A stretch of 64,000 nucleotides of DNA from Dipodascopsis uninucleata var. uninucleata (lineage: Eukaryota; Ascomycota; Lipomycetes; Lipomycetales; Lipomycetaceae). A program made the translations under genes and the position numbers. Below, one piece after another: positions 54,833-64,000 of the stretch (position 1 is its first letter; each line of letters starts with the position of its first letter). The stretch covers positions 332,501 through 396,500 of the forward strand of contig JAJLTO010000003.1 of NCBI GenBank assembly GCA_030568195.1, read 5' to 3'. The notes beneath the pieces were generated by a model, which was not told where the DNA came from, did not search any database, and worked only from the letters and a program-made list of their open reading frames with translations.

Positions 54833-56943
54833 CTATGAAATATCCTTTATTATATAAAACAGTAGATATCTAAAGGAAATAAACATTCGTTAGAGCACTC
54901 AAATGAGTGCTAATTCTAATATCGTCAAACAAAAATGAATAACTTACGCTTTTGAGGCCAGAACCTGCTGCTCGCTCGACAAAGTAACCATAACATCATC
55001 GAAGTTGAACCACTTTGATAAATATTCATCAGTATATTAAAGTATACGCTTCACCAAATTAATTCTTACCAGCCCTTCTCTGTTTTTCATTGAACAGGTA
55101 TAATGTCCCGTATTAATCTTTCCTTGATGACATACTACTCCAAAAAGTTCATAGATGTACTTCTTTGACGACTTTTTATTATTCGTATATGGGGTCATGT
55201 CAAGCTCCATGTCAAAAGGCACATGACTATCAATCTTGTTTGATTTGAAAGCGTGTTCAAATCTCTAAATAATAGTAGTGTTTTGTTAGTATGGCGCCTT
55301 CTACATAAATCATTCAAGACGGACCTTCAACTGGATCGATAATACTAAAGGAAGTCTTCGTATCGATAATTGTTTAGTCACTTCCTGGCGACTTTTACAG
55401 AACGAGCAGCTATAGTTAGTTTCAAGTTTCTCAACAGCAGTGAACCTGAAATTCAATTTGTTAATTAGTCCGTCACGATTCAGCACTATCCAAAAGCATA
55501 AATAATGTTAGAATTATCGATACGTACTTTTCTAAGCACTGCTGTAAATTCATTATCTTGGAAGCCATTTTTCTATCCTTCAATTCCAGACTAAGATCCA
55601 TAAGAGGATCAATAGTAACAGTAGCATTCTTGCAGTTTAGGCAAACAACTTCGCTCTGCAACTGACCGCAGAATGTTCTATGCACGATACAGTTACAATC
55701 ATCGATATCAGAAGATTTTAAGTCAGACGTGGCATGCAGTTGATCCAATATAAACTGTAGAAATTCATGGGCATCTTGTTCCGAATATCCCGCTAGTGAC
55801 CGCTGTGTTTTCCAAGCGGTAGCCAACAATGAAGCAGGTCCATATCCTGTTGTTACAGGAGACGCGTAGAACTTTTAATTAGGTTAGCAAACCAGAAAGG
55901 AAGCAAGCTATGAAGCTAATAAAACATTACCTCAGTAAATATTTCATCAATTCTACAGCCCAAGCAATTATCACGGAAGCACTTTTGGGAGTTATGTCCA
56001 CCAGATAGAAAATCATTACGGATAATTGGATTATGAATAAGGCTTTGCAAAATAACAGACATGAAACATGTCGCTCCCATATTTTGAAATCCACGGAGAC
56101 CGGACTGACATTGCGGCTTTCTAGTATGTTTCTCTAGCAGTAACTTGTCTTCTACTGAGAATTGATTCGTCGAATTTATTTGCTTTCGAAGTTCTTACAC
56201 GATTCAGGATATTAGTAAACCTTAAACCGAGAGCAATCAAACTAAATCCTTACTTTTCAATTGAATCAAATCCTCTCTCTCAGAACGAATTTTTTCAAAT
56301 GTATAATTATAAACAAAATCCTTGCATGCAAAGCAAAAGAGGCTTCCTGATAATGAATCAATTGCTTAATTTCGAAATGTTAGCGGAATTTTTCTATCAG
56401 CACTATGTCTAAATATCTTGCGTACCAAACATGTGTCCAGCCTCACGGCAATGAGCTTCAGCGTGCTTACGCTTTCTACAACCCACAAACGGACATTGTA
56501 GACACATAAATGTAGTTGTAAGCATTTCTTGGCAAGTTCGACATCTTCGAATTTGAAATGCTTTGATCTGTCAAGAAGCAAAAAGTCACTTATCAGTAAC
56601 ATGAACATTATTATAATAATTGGTGATCAAGAAAACTGTCACATATAGTCTCCCGCTTGCGCAAACCTGCTATCTTTAATGCACTACATCCATCAAACAC
56701 CATAAAGAACGACAGAAAATCACATACATCTCTTTTCTTCTCTCGTAACTCTAACGCTACACGTACTGCTTGACGATAACTTTTCGCAGCCATTTCCTGT
56801 GAAGCTGACGAAAGAAGCTGTTTCACGTGCACACAGCCGATAGCATGGGGAACCATTCTCTCCGATCCATGTCCAGTGACGTTGCTAGCCATTGAACTCT
56901 TTTCTAGTCGAGCCTTCGCTCCAGCATACTCGTTAGTCTTCAT
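54833..56943 (-). CDS. UBP8: UBP8 (USP22) ubiquitin protease of the SAGA complex, nine exons
   Basis: Assembled from minus-strand exons 56728-56943, 56426-56567, 56254-56364, 55931-56193, 55528-55871, 55325-55445, 55070-55264, 54948-55012 and 54833-54869. Every phase agrees; 497 residues. Ubp8 removes ubiquitin from histone H2B in the SAGA deubiquitinase module. The N-terminal ZnF-UBP domain is seen (GCVHV, CRTCQE, FMCLQC, GHMFAID, SLFCFACKDF). The peptidase has the Cys box GLRGFQNMGATCFM (Cys199), DAHEFLQFILDQLH, the zinc pairs CLNC and CSFC, the His box INTGHYTC (His453), and the Asp in WFNFDD. The end AYLLFYIIKDIS is the family's usual C-terminus. Introns carry GTATGT, GTACGC, GTAAGG, GTAATG, GTACGT, GTCCGT and GTAAG donors, most with CTAAC-like branch sites. 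Head-to-head with DIS3, 644 bp apart. Confidence 0.96.
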
Positions 56944-57587
56944 CTTGACTCCGATTTTGTTAGATTTCTCTATTATCGATCTGTATGATTAAATATTGAC
57001 CCTGACCCAAGTAATGCTGCTGTTATCCTGCCTGATCTACTTTAACGTGCCAGATAGCAGCCGTTTCGTTAGCATGTGTCTCAAGAACATTAGTAACAAT
57101 AACCTACCAGTGGTTATTTATCTCCAATTTTGAAGAGGACTTCTCTCTTTGACCAGATGATAAAGTGGGATTTTAAATCCTGCTGTGTGCTCTCTTTAGA
57201 TGATCTCTTCTGTCTTAGAAGCCTATATTTCCTCACCAGCAAAGCTCTTACTTTGCTTCACTGAGTTCTCAGAGCAATTCGGTTTAACCGCCTGTGGTAT
57301 ACTGAATTCCCGTATATTCTAGGTCTATGGCCTCCGAAGGTCTCCTTTCTGGTATTGAGATGCTGCTATACCTACAAATTCTGGTAGAATAGTATTGTCT
57401 AGTTTGTTCAGCTCACTTTGTTTGCATACAAATTTTTGGGTAGTTCGGGCGTACTCACCACCGGGTAATATAATACACGTGACATAACTTTATGCAACTG
57501 CTCCAGTGAAAATTAGAAATTTTTATTGTTCTCTAGAGAGCCGTTGAGGGATCGTTAGAAATCCCGTATTCGACGATCTAATTCATA
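56944..57587. promoter_or_regulatory. Divergent promoter region of UBP8 and DIS3
   Basis: 644 bases between two head-to-head starts; no named element recognised. Confidence 0.45.
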
Positions 57588-60500
57588 ATGGCTGCCATTA
57601 AAAGATCAAGAGATAATGTATTCGGGAGTAGTATTACTCTATCACAGAAAGTTTACGTGAGATCGAGAAAGGGAAATGCTGCAAAAGTCGTACAAGAGCA
57701 TTATCTCAGAACTGACATCCCATGCTCGTCTCAACTTTGCACAACGTGTATTCTTACGGCTCCAAAAGATTCTTCTGGTACTTGTGAGTAATACATACAT
57801 TCTAGGAAATATCATAATGTCGAGATTTAATTCGAGCTATGTGATATGCGTTCTAATGTCGATGTCAATTTTTTAGCACGTCCATTTGTTCTCTCTAGTC
57901 GTCCGTCGACGACACAGAAATGGGGGCCTCATTATCTCGTCCCCGATACAAATATTTATATGAGAGCTGTAAGTATAGAGTATATTTGAGTATATGTAGT
58001 TTGGCATTGCAGTAGTCTAACCGAGATATTAGATGGATCTTTTGGAACATTATGCTGCGTTTTATGATGTAATTGTACTACAAACGGCTATGGACGAGCT
58101 TCGAAAGTTAAGCTTACCTCTATATAATAGACTGAGAGCACTAACAAGAAGTCAAGAGAAGAGATTTTATGTATTTCATAATGAGTTTAGACAGGAGACA
58201 TTTATTGAGCGCGATGCTGGAGAAACAATGAACAACTATAATGATCGAGCAATTCGGACGGCTTGCGTATGGTATAAGCTACATTTAGAGCGAGCCTGTA
58301 AGAAGTCTGGATTGGAGGCACCAACCATCTTATTACTATCAAATGACAAAGAGAACCGGCAAAAGGCTTCTGAAGCTGGAATCTCGTGCACAAACTTAGA
58401 ATCTTATATTAAGGAGCTTCCTGAATCGAATACGCTGTTAGATATGATAGTTGCAGAAACAGAGCTGAATCCCAAAGACAGCCAAAATCGTTATTCTTAT
58501 TCCGATTATTATTCTAGTACAAAAGTACAGGGTGGAATTAAAGCTGGACTGTTACATCAGGGCATATTAAATATTAATCAATACAATTATCTGGAGGGTA
58601 CTGTGTCAGCAGCCTCATTTGAACGGCCTCTACTTATTCTTGGTCGCGAATCAATTAACAGGGCAATGCATGGTGATGTGGTTGTTGTTGAATTATTACC
58701 TCAGGATCAATGGAAACATCCATCAGCTAAGATTATTGAAGAAGAGTCAATTGCCAAAAATGACAATCCAGATGAGGATTCTGTAACTACAATTGTGACA
58801 CCTCAAGAGCAGCAAGCGCTTATAGAAGAGGCACACAAAGCACAAAGTTCATCGGCTGAGTTTAAAATTCAACCTACAGCTAAAGTTGTCGGAATCGTTA
58901 AGCGAAACTGGCGAAACTATGTTGGTCATATTGATCAGTCTTCTGTACCAGCTGATGCCACAAGTAGAGGTGGTTTACGACAAACTTCCGTGTTCTTGAT
59001 TCCAATGAACAAATGCATACCAAAGATAAGAATACGAACTCGACAAGTTGCCAATTTAATAGGAAAGCGAATTCTGGCTGCTGTTGACTCGTGGGAGCCT
59101 ACTTCGCGCTATCCAGAGGGTCACTACATTCGCACTCTCGGAGATATAGAATCCAAGGAAGCAGAGACAGAAGCTCTTTTGTTAGAGTACGACGTACAGT
59201 ATCAGCAATTCACACAATCAGTTTTAGACTGTCTACCAAAAGAGGGCCACGACTGGAGAGTTCCAGAGGATAAAGGAGAACCTCTATGGCAGGGCCGCAG
59301 AGATTTAAGAGATCTCCTTATTTGCAGTATTGATCCTCCAAATTGCCAGGACATCGATGATGCCCTACATGCGCGACTTCTGCCCAACGATAATATCGAG
59401 GTTGGCGTGCATATCGCTGACGTCTCACATTTTGTCAAGCCTGATACTCCGATGGATGCCGAAGCTGCTTCAAGAGGAACTACGGTTTATCTGGTAGATA
59501 AGCGTATTGATATGTTACCAGTACTTCTCGGTACAGATCTATGTTCACTGAAGCCTAATGTTGAGAGGTTTGCGTTTTCTGCTATTTGGGAAATGACTCA
59601 GCAGGGTGACATAGTATCTACCAACTTCACGAAATCAGTGATTAAGTCCAAAGAAGCTTTCAGCTATGAACAGGCTCAATTACGAATTGACGATAAAACC
59701 CAAAAAGACCCATTGACTGAAAGCATGAGAATTCTATTGCGTCTGTCAAAAATTTTGAAGCAAAAACGTATGGATGCCGGTGCATTGAATCTCGCTAGTC
59801 CTGAAGTCAAAGTGCAGACTGAGAGTGAAACATCAGATCCAATGGACGTTGAAGTGAAGCAGCTCCACGAAACAAATTCTCTAGTAGAGGAGTTCATGCT
59901 ATTAGCTAACATCAGCGTTGCTGCGAAAATATACGAGGCCTTTCCCCAAAGCGCCATGTTGCGACGACACGCCCCACCACCGGCTACTAACTTTGAAGTT
60001 TTAGCAGATCAACTTCGAGTATGTAAAAATATGGTTCTGCGAACAGATACGTCGCGAGCATTGGCAAATAGTTTGGATGCATGTGTAGACAAAAACGAGC
60101 CATATTTGAACACGCTTATTCGAATCATGGCTACCAGATGTATGCTCGCTGCAGAGTATTTCTGTTCCGGAACCATGACATATGCTGAATTTGGACATTA
60201 TGGTTTAGCTTCACCTATTTACACACATTGGACAAGTCCAATTCGACGATATGCGGATATTGTCGCACACAGGCAGCTCGCAGCTGCCATTCACTATGAA
60301 CCTTTGCATCCTAGTCTTCGAGATAAGCCAAAGCTTGAATTCATATGTCACAACATCAATCAGAGACACCGGAATGCCCAGTTTGCTGGACGCGCTTCTG
60401 TCGAATATTATGTTGGCCAAGCTCTCAAACAGCGGGATAGTGATGCTGAAGGTTACGTTATGAAGGTATTTTCTAATGGATTTGTTGTATTTGTTCCACA

Positions 60501-60726
60501 ATTTGGTATAGAGGGTGCGATACATACACGAGATTTATCAAATGCGGAAATGTCTAGCACTTTTGATGAGGATAAGTATATGCTAATATTCAATCCGGAG
60601 AGTAAAACTGAAGTGAAACTACAACTTTTTGACCATGTTACTGTACACGTTGATACGGTGGTAGAGGAAAGTACAGGAAAGCGCAAAGTACAATTAAGAC
60701 TGAAAAAGCCATTAATTATTGCATAA
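57588..60726 (+). CDS. DIS3: DIS3 / RRP44 exosome nuclease, three exons
   Basis: Exons 57588-57783, 57877-57968 and 58033-60726 join in phase (donors GTGAGT and GTAAGT; introns 93 and 64 nt), giving 993 residues. Dis3 is the catalytic subunit of the eukaryotic exosome, a 3'-5' exoribonuclease with an added endonuclease PIN domain. The N-terminal CR3 cysteine motif is seen ([12 protein letters not shown]). The PIN domain begins at [17 protein letters not shown] (about 84-100) and has the acids AMDELR and [10 protein letters not shown]. Two cold-shock domains follow ([12 protein letters not shown]). The RNB active site near residue 527 reads [19 protein letters not shown], with [16 protein letters not shown] and [19 protein letters not shown] after it. 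An S1 domain ends the protein. Length matches yeast (1001). Confidence 0.98.
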
Positions 60727-60915
60727 GTTCCTCATAGCTTCGGTAATAGAAGAAAACTGTTTTATTATTTGAATATATAGTAAAAGCAACAGACAAAATA
60801 AACCAGTTTTAAGTATTCGTCTATAGATAGGGTACCATTGTATGTAGAACTCGAATCATATGAAAGTATTCGATAGCTATGATTGATCGAACTGCTATTC
60901 AAAACCAAGCATCTA

Positions 60916-61569
60916 CTATGTAAAAACCTGTCGAATTTGTTGTCGTTGTTGTTGGTAATATTCAAAAAGATTATTACTAGCAGAAGACGGGATAGACTTT
61001 CGCTGATTATGAGAAGATCTAAGACCACGGTTACCGCGGTGACAAGATTGAGAAGATGACTGTTTGTCAAAATGAACTTGAGGAATTCCTTTATATGAAA
61101 CTGGATGAAATTTGGATAAATATGGAATTGAGGTAGAGCTTGCAGATAAGGGTATTGGAGTTAGAGGCATTTTCGCCATAGTAGCTTCATCTTTGGTATT
61201 TCTTGGAAACTGTTCTTCGTCCATTTGAATGTCGAAAAGCGTCACGATCGCATCTATCATTAGATTTCGGATGACAAAAAATCCATGAAAGTACCAGTGT
61301 AACATCCACATACAAGTTGATCCAAGGTAAAATAGAATGAGCGATACTATGAGTGATCGCCATACATATAATGCCACATCTGATATCTTTCCCCCACTGT
61401 ACGGCGATAAAAGTGCCAGTGTCACTGGATCAAAGAGTAAACATCCAACGCACAGTATGACAGTTATCCTGAATATGTGCCTACTATTGTTTCCCAAAAA
61501 TTTATTAGAACCTTTCTGTAACAACTGCGCCGTTGACAGTGGAGATATCGATATTCGCGCTTGTTCCAT
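60916..61569 (-). CDS. Two-span membrane protein, possibly Pom34-like
   Basis: 217 residues from the minus-strand ATG at 61569, no intron. There are two clear membrane segments near residues 33-55 (FRITVILCVGCLLFDPVTLAL, part shown) and 69-93 (WRSLIVSLILFYLGSTCM), joined by a short loop. A helix (YFHGFFVIRNLMIDAIVTLFD) follows, then a Ser-rich, basic tail of about 90 residues ending in Gln/Arg. Two membrane spans near the N-terminus plus a soluble Ser-rich tail is the layout of nucleoporin Pom34, but motif support is thin. Function unknown. It is convergent with DIS3, 189 bp apart. Confidence 0.6.
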   Translation of the reverse strand: MEQARISISPLSTAQLLQKGSNKFLGNNSRHIFRITVILCVGCLLFDPVTLALLSPYSGGKISDVALYVWRSLIVSLILFYLGSTCMWMLHWYFHGFFVIRNLMIDAIVTLFDIQMDEEQFPRNTKDEATMAKMPLTPIPLSASSTSIPYLSKFHPVSYKGIPQVHFDKQSSSQSCHRGNRGLRSSHNQRKSIPSSASNNLFEYYQQQRQQIRQVFT

Positions 61570-61641
61570 GGTAACAGTATTTCGATATTATTCGTTCAGC
61601 TTAGAAATTATATTCGTGATAGATATAACAATATGAATTAT

Positions 61642-62012
61642 TCAGATCGAGGTATTATAATTTAGCTTGCTTATTTCTTTTTCTTCTAGCTCATACACTC
61701 CTTGCATGTAATTGCTCATAAATTCCATTACCTTCTTGTCCTGATATAGTCTGCAAATGAATAGTACAATTTCCCTTCTTGTTAGTAATAACCGTCCCTA
61801 CCAGTCAACTTTTCCTTTAGCCGTTTTTCCAATATTCGAGATACGATATCTGCAGCCTCCGCAGTGTTCCAAAAAATATCAATATTTACTGACCTTAAAA
61901 GTTTGCATTCTTTCTCATTAAGTCCCAAAGAACTGTTCTTATTCTCGTACAATTCTCCGACACCTGTCTTCTTTGACCTGAGAGGCCTGTTATTGCGAAC
62001 TAATATAGTCAC
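61642..62012 (-). CDS. Small two-exon protein of unknown function
   Basis: Exon 1 starts at the minus-strand ATG at 62012 and encodes about 68 residues: a basic start (MTILVRNNRPLRSKKTGVG) and helices (LNEKECKLLRSVNIDIFW, ADIVSRILEKRLKEKL). A TACTAAC branch site (61781-61787) and acceptor TTTGCAG lie just below, so an intron is very likely. The following sequence is open and helical in one frame (DKKVMEFMSNYMQGVYELEE) to a TGA at 61642. The exact donor is unresolved: the obvious GTAGGG donor gives the wrong phase for the helical frame. About 100 residues in all. The short charged helical build is like kinetochore or spindle small subunits, but I recognise none. Confidence 0.45.
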
Positions 62013-62110
62013 GATGATTTAAGAGTGCAGAAATCTCACCATACCCTATATTGTATTATATGAATGCACAAATCGCTATGTTGTTAACGCTTCCAGTAAA
62101 GTGAAACTTG

Positions 62111-62207
62111 TTCCTTGTGGCCCAATGGCAAGGCGTCCGCCTACGAGTCACTTATCATTTAAGTGATAGTTAGCGGGAGATTCCAGGTTCGACCCCTGGC
62201 AGGGAAG
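62111..62207 (+). tRNA. tRNA-Arg(ACG) with a 25-nt intron
   Basis: All arms fold: acceptor TTCCTTG with CAGGGAA, D stem GCC/GGC, anticodon stem TCCGC with GCGGG, five-base variable loop AGATT, T stem CCAGG/CCTGG with loop TTCGACC. The anticodon ACG is at 62143-62145. A 25-nt intron (62147-62171) sits in the usual place one base after the anticodon. The discriminator base is G62207 and CCA is not encoded. A run of eight T follows as the Pol III stop. Confidence 0.95.
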
Positions 62208-62710
62208 CATTTTTTTTGGAAATTTTTTTTTCTTAGGCAACAGACTTTTTGCTACATTTTTACATTTAATAGTTCAATCTATATATACGCTGAGCTTATT
62301 AATGTCAAGATCTAGGAACAGTGGAAGTGTTAAGTCGTAGAAGCTTTCTATTCAGAAAATATTGGTATTACAGCCGTTACTTTTCGATGAGGAAAAAAAA
62401 TCCGCCATACAGCCATATATTACCTAAATTAAAAGAGCTGTCTAACAAAATTAAGCCTTGTCACTCAAGGAGAGCCTGCATGGAAGATATACAAGAGATT
62501 CATTCGACGTATAGCTTACAAAATATAATCCAAAAAGAAAAATCATAATATATTTACAAGGACATAATAGCTAATGACAAATAGTTAGAAATGGTATAAA
62601 TACAATCATAGTTGGAAAAAAATCATGCCTGCGAAGCAGCGATGCGACTTATTACGAGAAATACTTCAAAAACCCAAAAATCAAAAGGAAATCAACAAGA
62701 AAAAATTTAG
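62208..62710. other. Spacer between the tRNA and the exchanger gene
   Basis: 503 AT-rich bases. A 75-codon frame at 62321-62548 opens with GTG and has no recognisable domain. Beyond the Pol III stop and the exchanger's 3' end nothing was seen. Confidence 0.5.
62209..62218 (+). terminator. Pol III terminator of the tRNA
   Basis: A run of eight T starts three bases after the discriminator base, the standard RNA polymerase III stop signal. Confidence 0.85.
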
Positions 62711-64000
62711 CTACTGGCGTCTTTCTTGACGAATCTCCAAGATGACATTGATCGCCGTGCTACATATCCAAAGAGAGACACTCGTAAATCCGATAAGTCT
62801 ATTCATGCGCCATCCATTTAGAGGGACTACAATGAGATAGAAGATTAAGTTAATAAAAAGTGAAATAGTGGTGATGACTAAAGAAGGTTCGATATCTAGA
62901 TAGTACGCCATTTCATGACCAGGCTTGGACACGTATGGTATTGTAAGTAATCCAGAACCTCCAATTCCTAATAAAATGTTCAACATTGGACTTCCAAAGC
63001 AAGCACTTAATGCCATCATAGGATACCCCATACCAGCAATCGTCGCATTAGAAATGAAGTCACCTAGAGAATTACCGAGTGCAAACACAGTTAAGCCAAG
63101 AATTGCATCACCTATACCAAACATCACTCCGTATGCCTTCAATATAGCAACAGCTTCAACGGCTATAGCAGAAATCCACGATATGCTAACAAGAAACCCA
63201 CATATCATAAGAAATGGCAATAATTTCCTTGGCTGACGTCTAGAATCTGTTGACAAAATAACAATCAACTGGAGAACAAGACCTCCTAATAAACAATACA
63301 AAATAAGACTGATAATATTGCTATTGTTATACATGTTAATAAATGCAATCGCCAAGGGAGAACACACGCATTGTAAACAAAAAAGCCACTTGTTCCAGCC
63401 TTTGTATCTCGAAACTGTAGAGTAGATGCTACTATCGTCATCTCGAATCTGTCTTGAGATGTTGCCTTCGCCGTTGTCAATCTGAAGCTCTGGAATACGA
63501 CATGTGTCCAGACCGCAGCCAGCAATTCCACCAGAATGCTCACGCTCTATCACAGGGATTGTCAGTGTAAGCAATAAAACACTTGGAGCTACTAATACAC
63601 TGATAATCTTATTGATAGCAGACTTCTCTGACAGTCTCGAAAGAGTTGGAAAAAGAGTTTTTCTAACATTATGTGGTCGGGGAAAGTAGCACCAAGTGCA
63701 AAAAGGAAAGGCAATATCACTTGATGTACTGCTCATACCAAACTCAGACTCCGAAAATGATCCATATGATAATGTACGACGATGATGACTTCCAGAAGAT
63801 GATTCGAGCCTCTGAGGAGAAAGCGTAGCAGCGGTAGTAGGACTGATATTTCCATCATTATCCGAAACTAACTCGTCATCTTCGATTCCACTATTATGAT
63901 CTTGAAAAGTTGGTCCAGCGTCCGGATTGAATGCCAAAAATCTATCAAATGGCGAAGGTGAACGCGAATTAGGACTCGGTCGTCCTGAATTACGACTAGA
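62711..64000 (-). CDS. Cation/Ca2+ exchanger (NCX/CCX family), 3' part, cut by the window edge
   Basis: The frame is open from 64000 to the stop at 62711, so the start and the first membrane half lie outside. About 429 residues are present. A long Ser-rich, acidic cytosolic loop (to about residue 130) is followed by PRPHNVRKTLFPTL and some seven or eight hydrophobic segments. The family's second alpha repeat is clear: GDAILGLTVFALGNSLGDF followed by GYPMMALSACFGSPMLN, with the conserved Gly, Asn and Asp that form the ion path. These proteins exchange Ca2+ (or other cations) for Na+, H+ or K+ across vacuolar, Golgi or mitochondrial membranes; the ion is not readable from sequence. The yeast relative is YDL206W. 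Confidence 0.92.
   Translation of the reverse strand, partial: SSRNSGRPSPNSRSPSPFDRFLAFNPDAGPTFQDHNSGIEDDELVSDNDGNISPTTAATLSPQRLESSSGSHHRRTLSYGSFSESEFGMSSTSSDIAFPFCTWCYFPRPHNVRKTLFPTLSRLSEKSAINKIISVLVAPSVLLLTLTIPVIEREHSGGIAGCGLDTCRIPELQIDNGEGNISRQIRDDDSSIYSTVSRYKGWNKWLFCLQCVCSPLAIAFINMYNNSNIISLILYCLLGGLVLQLIVILSTDSRRQPRKLLPFLMICGFLVSISWISAIAVEAVAILKAYGVMFGIGDAILGLTVFALGNSLGDFISNATIAGMGYPMMALSACFGSPMLNILLGIGGSGLLTIPYVSKPGHEMAYYLDIEPSLVITTISLFINLIFYLIVVPLNGWRMNRLIGFTSVSLWICSTAINVILEIRQERRQ

Noticed and set aside
1-64000. CRISPR arrays, rRNA genes and insertion sequences
   Set aside because: None seen; the window is eukaryotic nuclear DNA and no spaced direct repeats or rRNA motifs were found.

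Overview
The window looks like nuclear DNA of an ascomycete fungus from a lineage that has kept many ancestral features. Genes are compact, strands alternate, and introns carry fungal signals: GTAAGT/GTATGT-type donors, a CTAAC or TACTAAC branch site a few bases before the acceptor, and lengths of about 45-160 nt. CTG codons fall at positions that are Leu in the conserved aldehyde dehydrogenase, so the nuclear code looks standard. Two complex I subunits (NUBM, and a newly assembled NIMM/MWFE), a velvet-domain factor, a nine-exon UBP8 and a five-exon MHF1 argue against an intron-poor budding yeast of the Saccharomyces/Candida type. An early-branching Saccharomycotina or a Taphrinomycotina-like lineage fits, but I cannot fix the genus.

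Layout. 0-12 kb: the 3' part of a disordered protein, a large WD40/solenoid protein, a highly expressed aldehyde dehydrogenase and a protein with a degenerate RNase H-like fold. 12.7-23 kb is a dense housekeeping block: MHF1 (CENP-S), PGA2, VPS24, TBF1, NUBM, RPC25 and a beta carbonic anhydrase. 23-37 kb holds only one recognisable gene, a velvet factor, between 4.8 kb and about 7 kb of DNA without convincing genes. 37-47 kb: SRP40, a short protein with a Sec3-like helical end, NIMM (five exons), a PHD-MYST acetyltransferase (SAS3 type) and PAT1. 47-50.4 kb is a third gene desert. It leads into a large protein derived from a Mutator-like transposase. 54.8-64 kb: UBP8, DIS3/RRP44, a two-membrane-span protein, a small split gene, tRNA-Arg(ACG) with an intron, and the 3' part of a cation/Ca2+ exchanger running off the right edge.

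There is no operon-like logic. Themes are mRNA and chromatin control (DIS3, PAT1, SAS3, UBP8, TBF1, velvet, MULE-derived factor), mitochondrial respiration (NUBM, NIMM) and genome maintenance (MHF1). Three small or mid-size genes (MHF1, NIMM, UBP8) are invisible as single reading frames. They were assembled here by hand from splice signals and family similarity, and phases and stop codons agree throughout.

Points most worth checking: PAT1 ends before its usual C-terminal domain. An RNase H-like fold lacks at least three of its usual acidic residues. A MULE-derived protein lacks the usual first Asp of its DDE triad. The TBF1 leader carries two copies of a telomere-like GAACCCTAC motif. The velvet frame has no usable ATG and sits in a very large intergenic domain. 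All statements are by eye; no database or folding run was possible.
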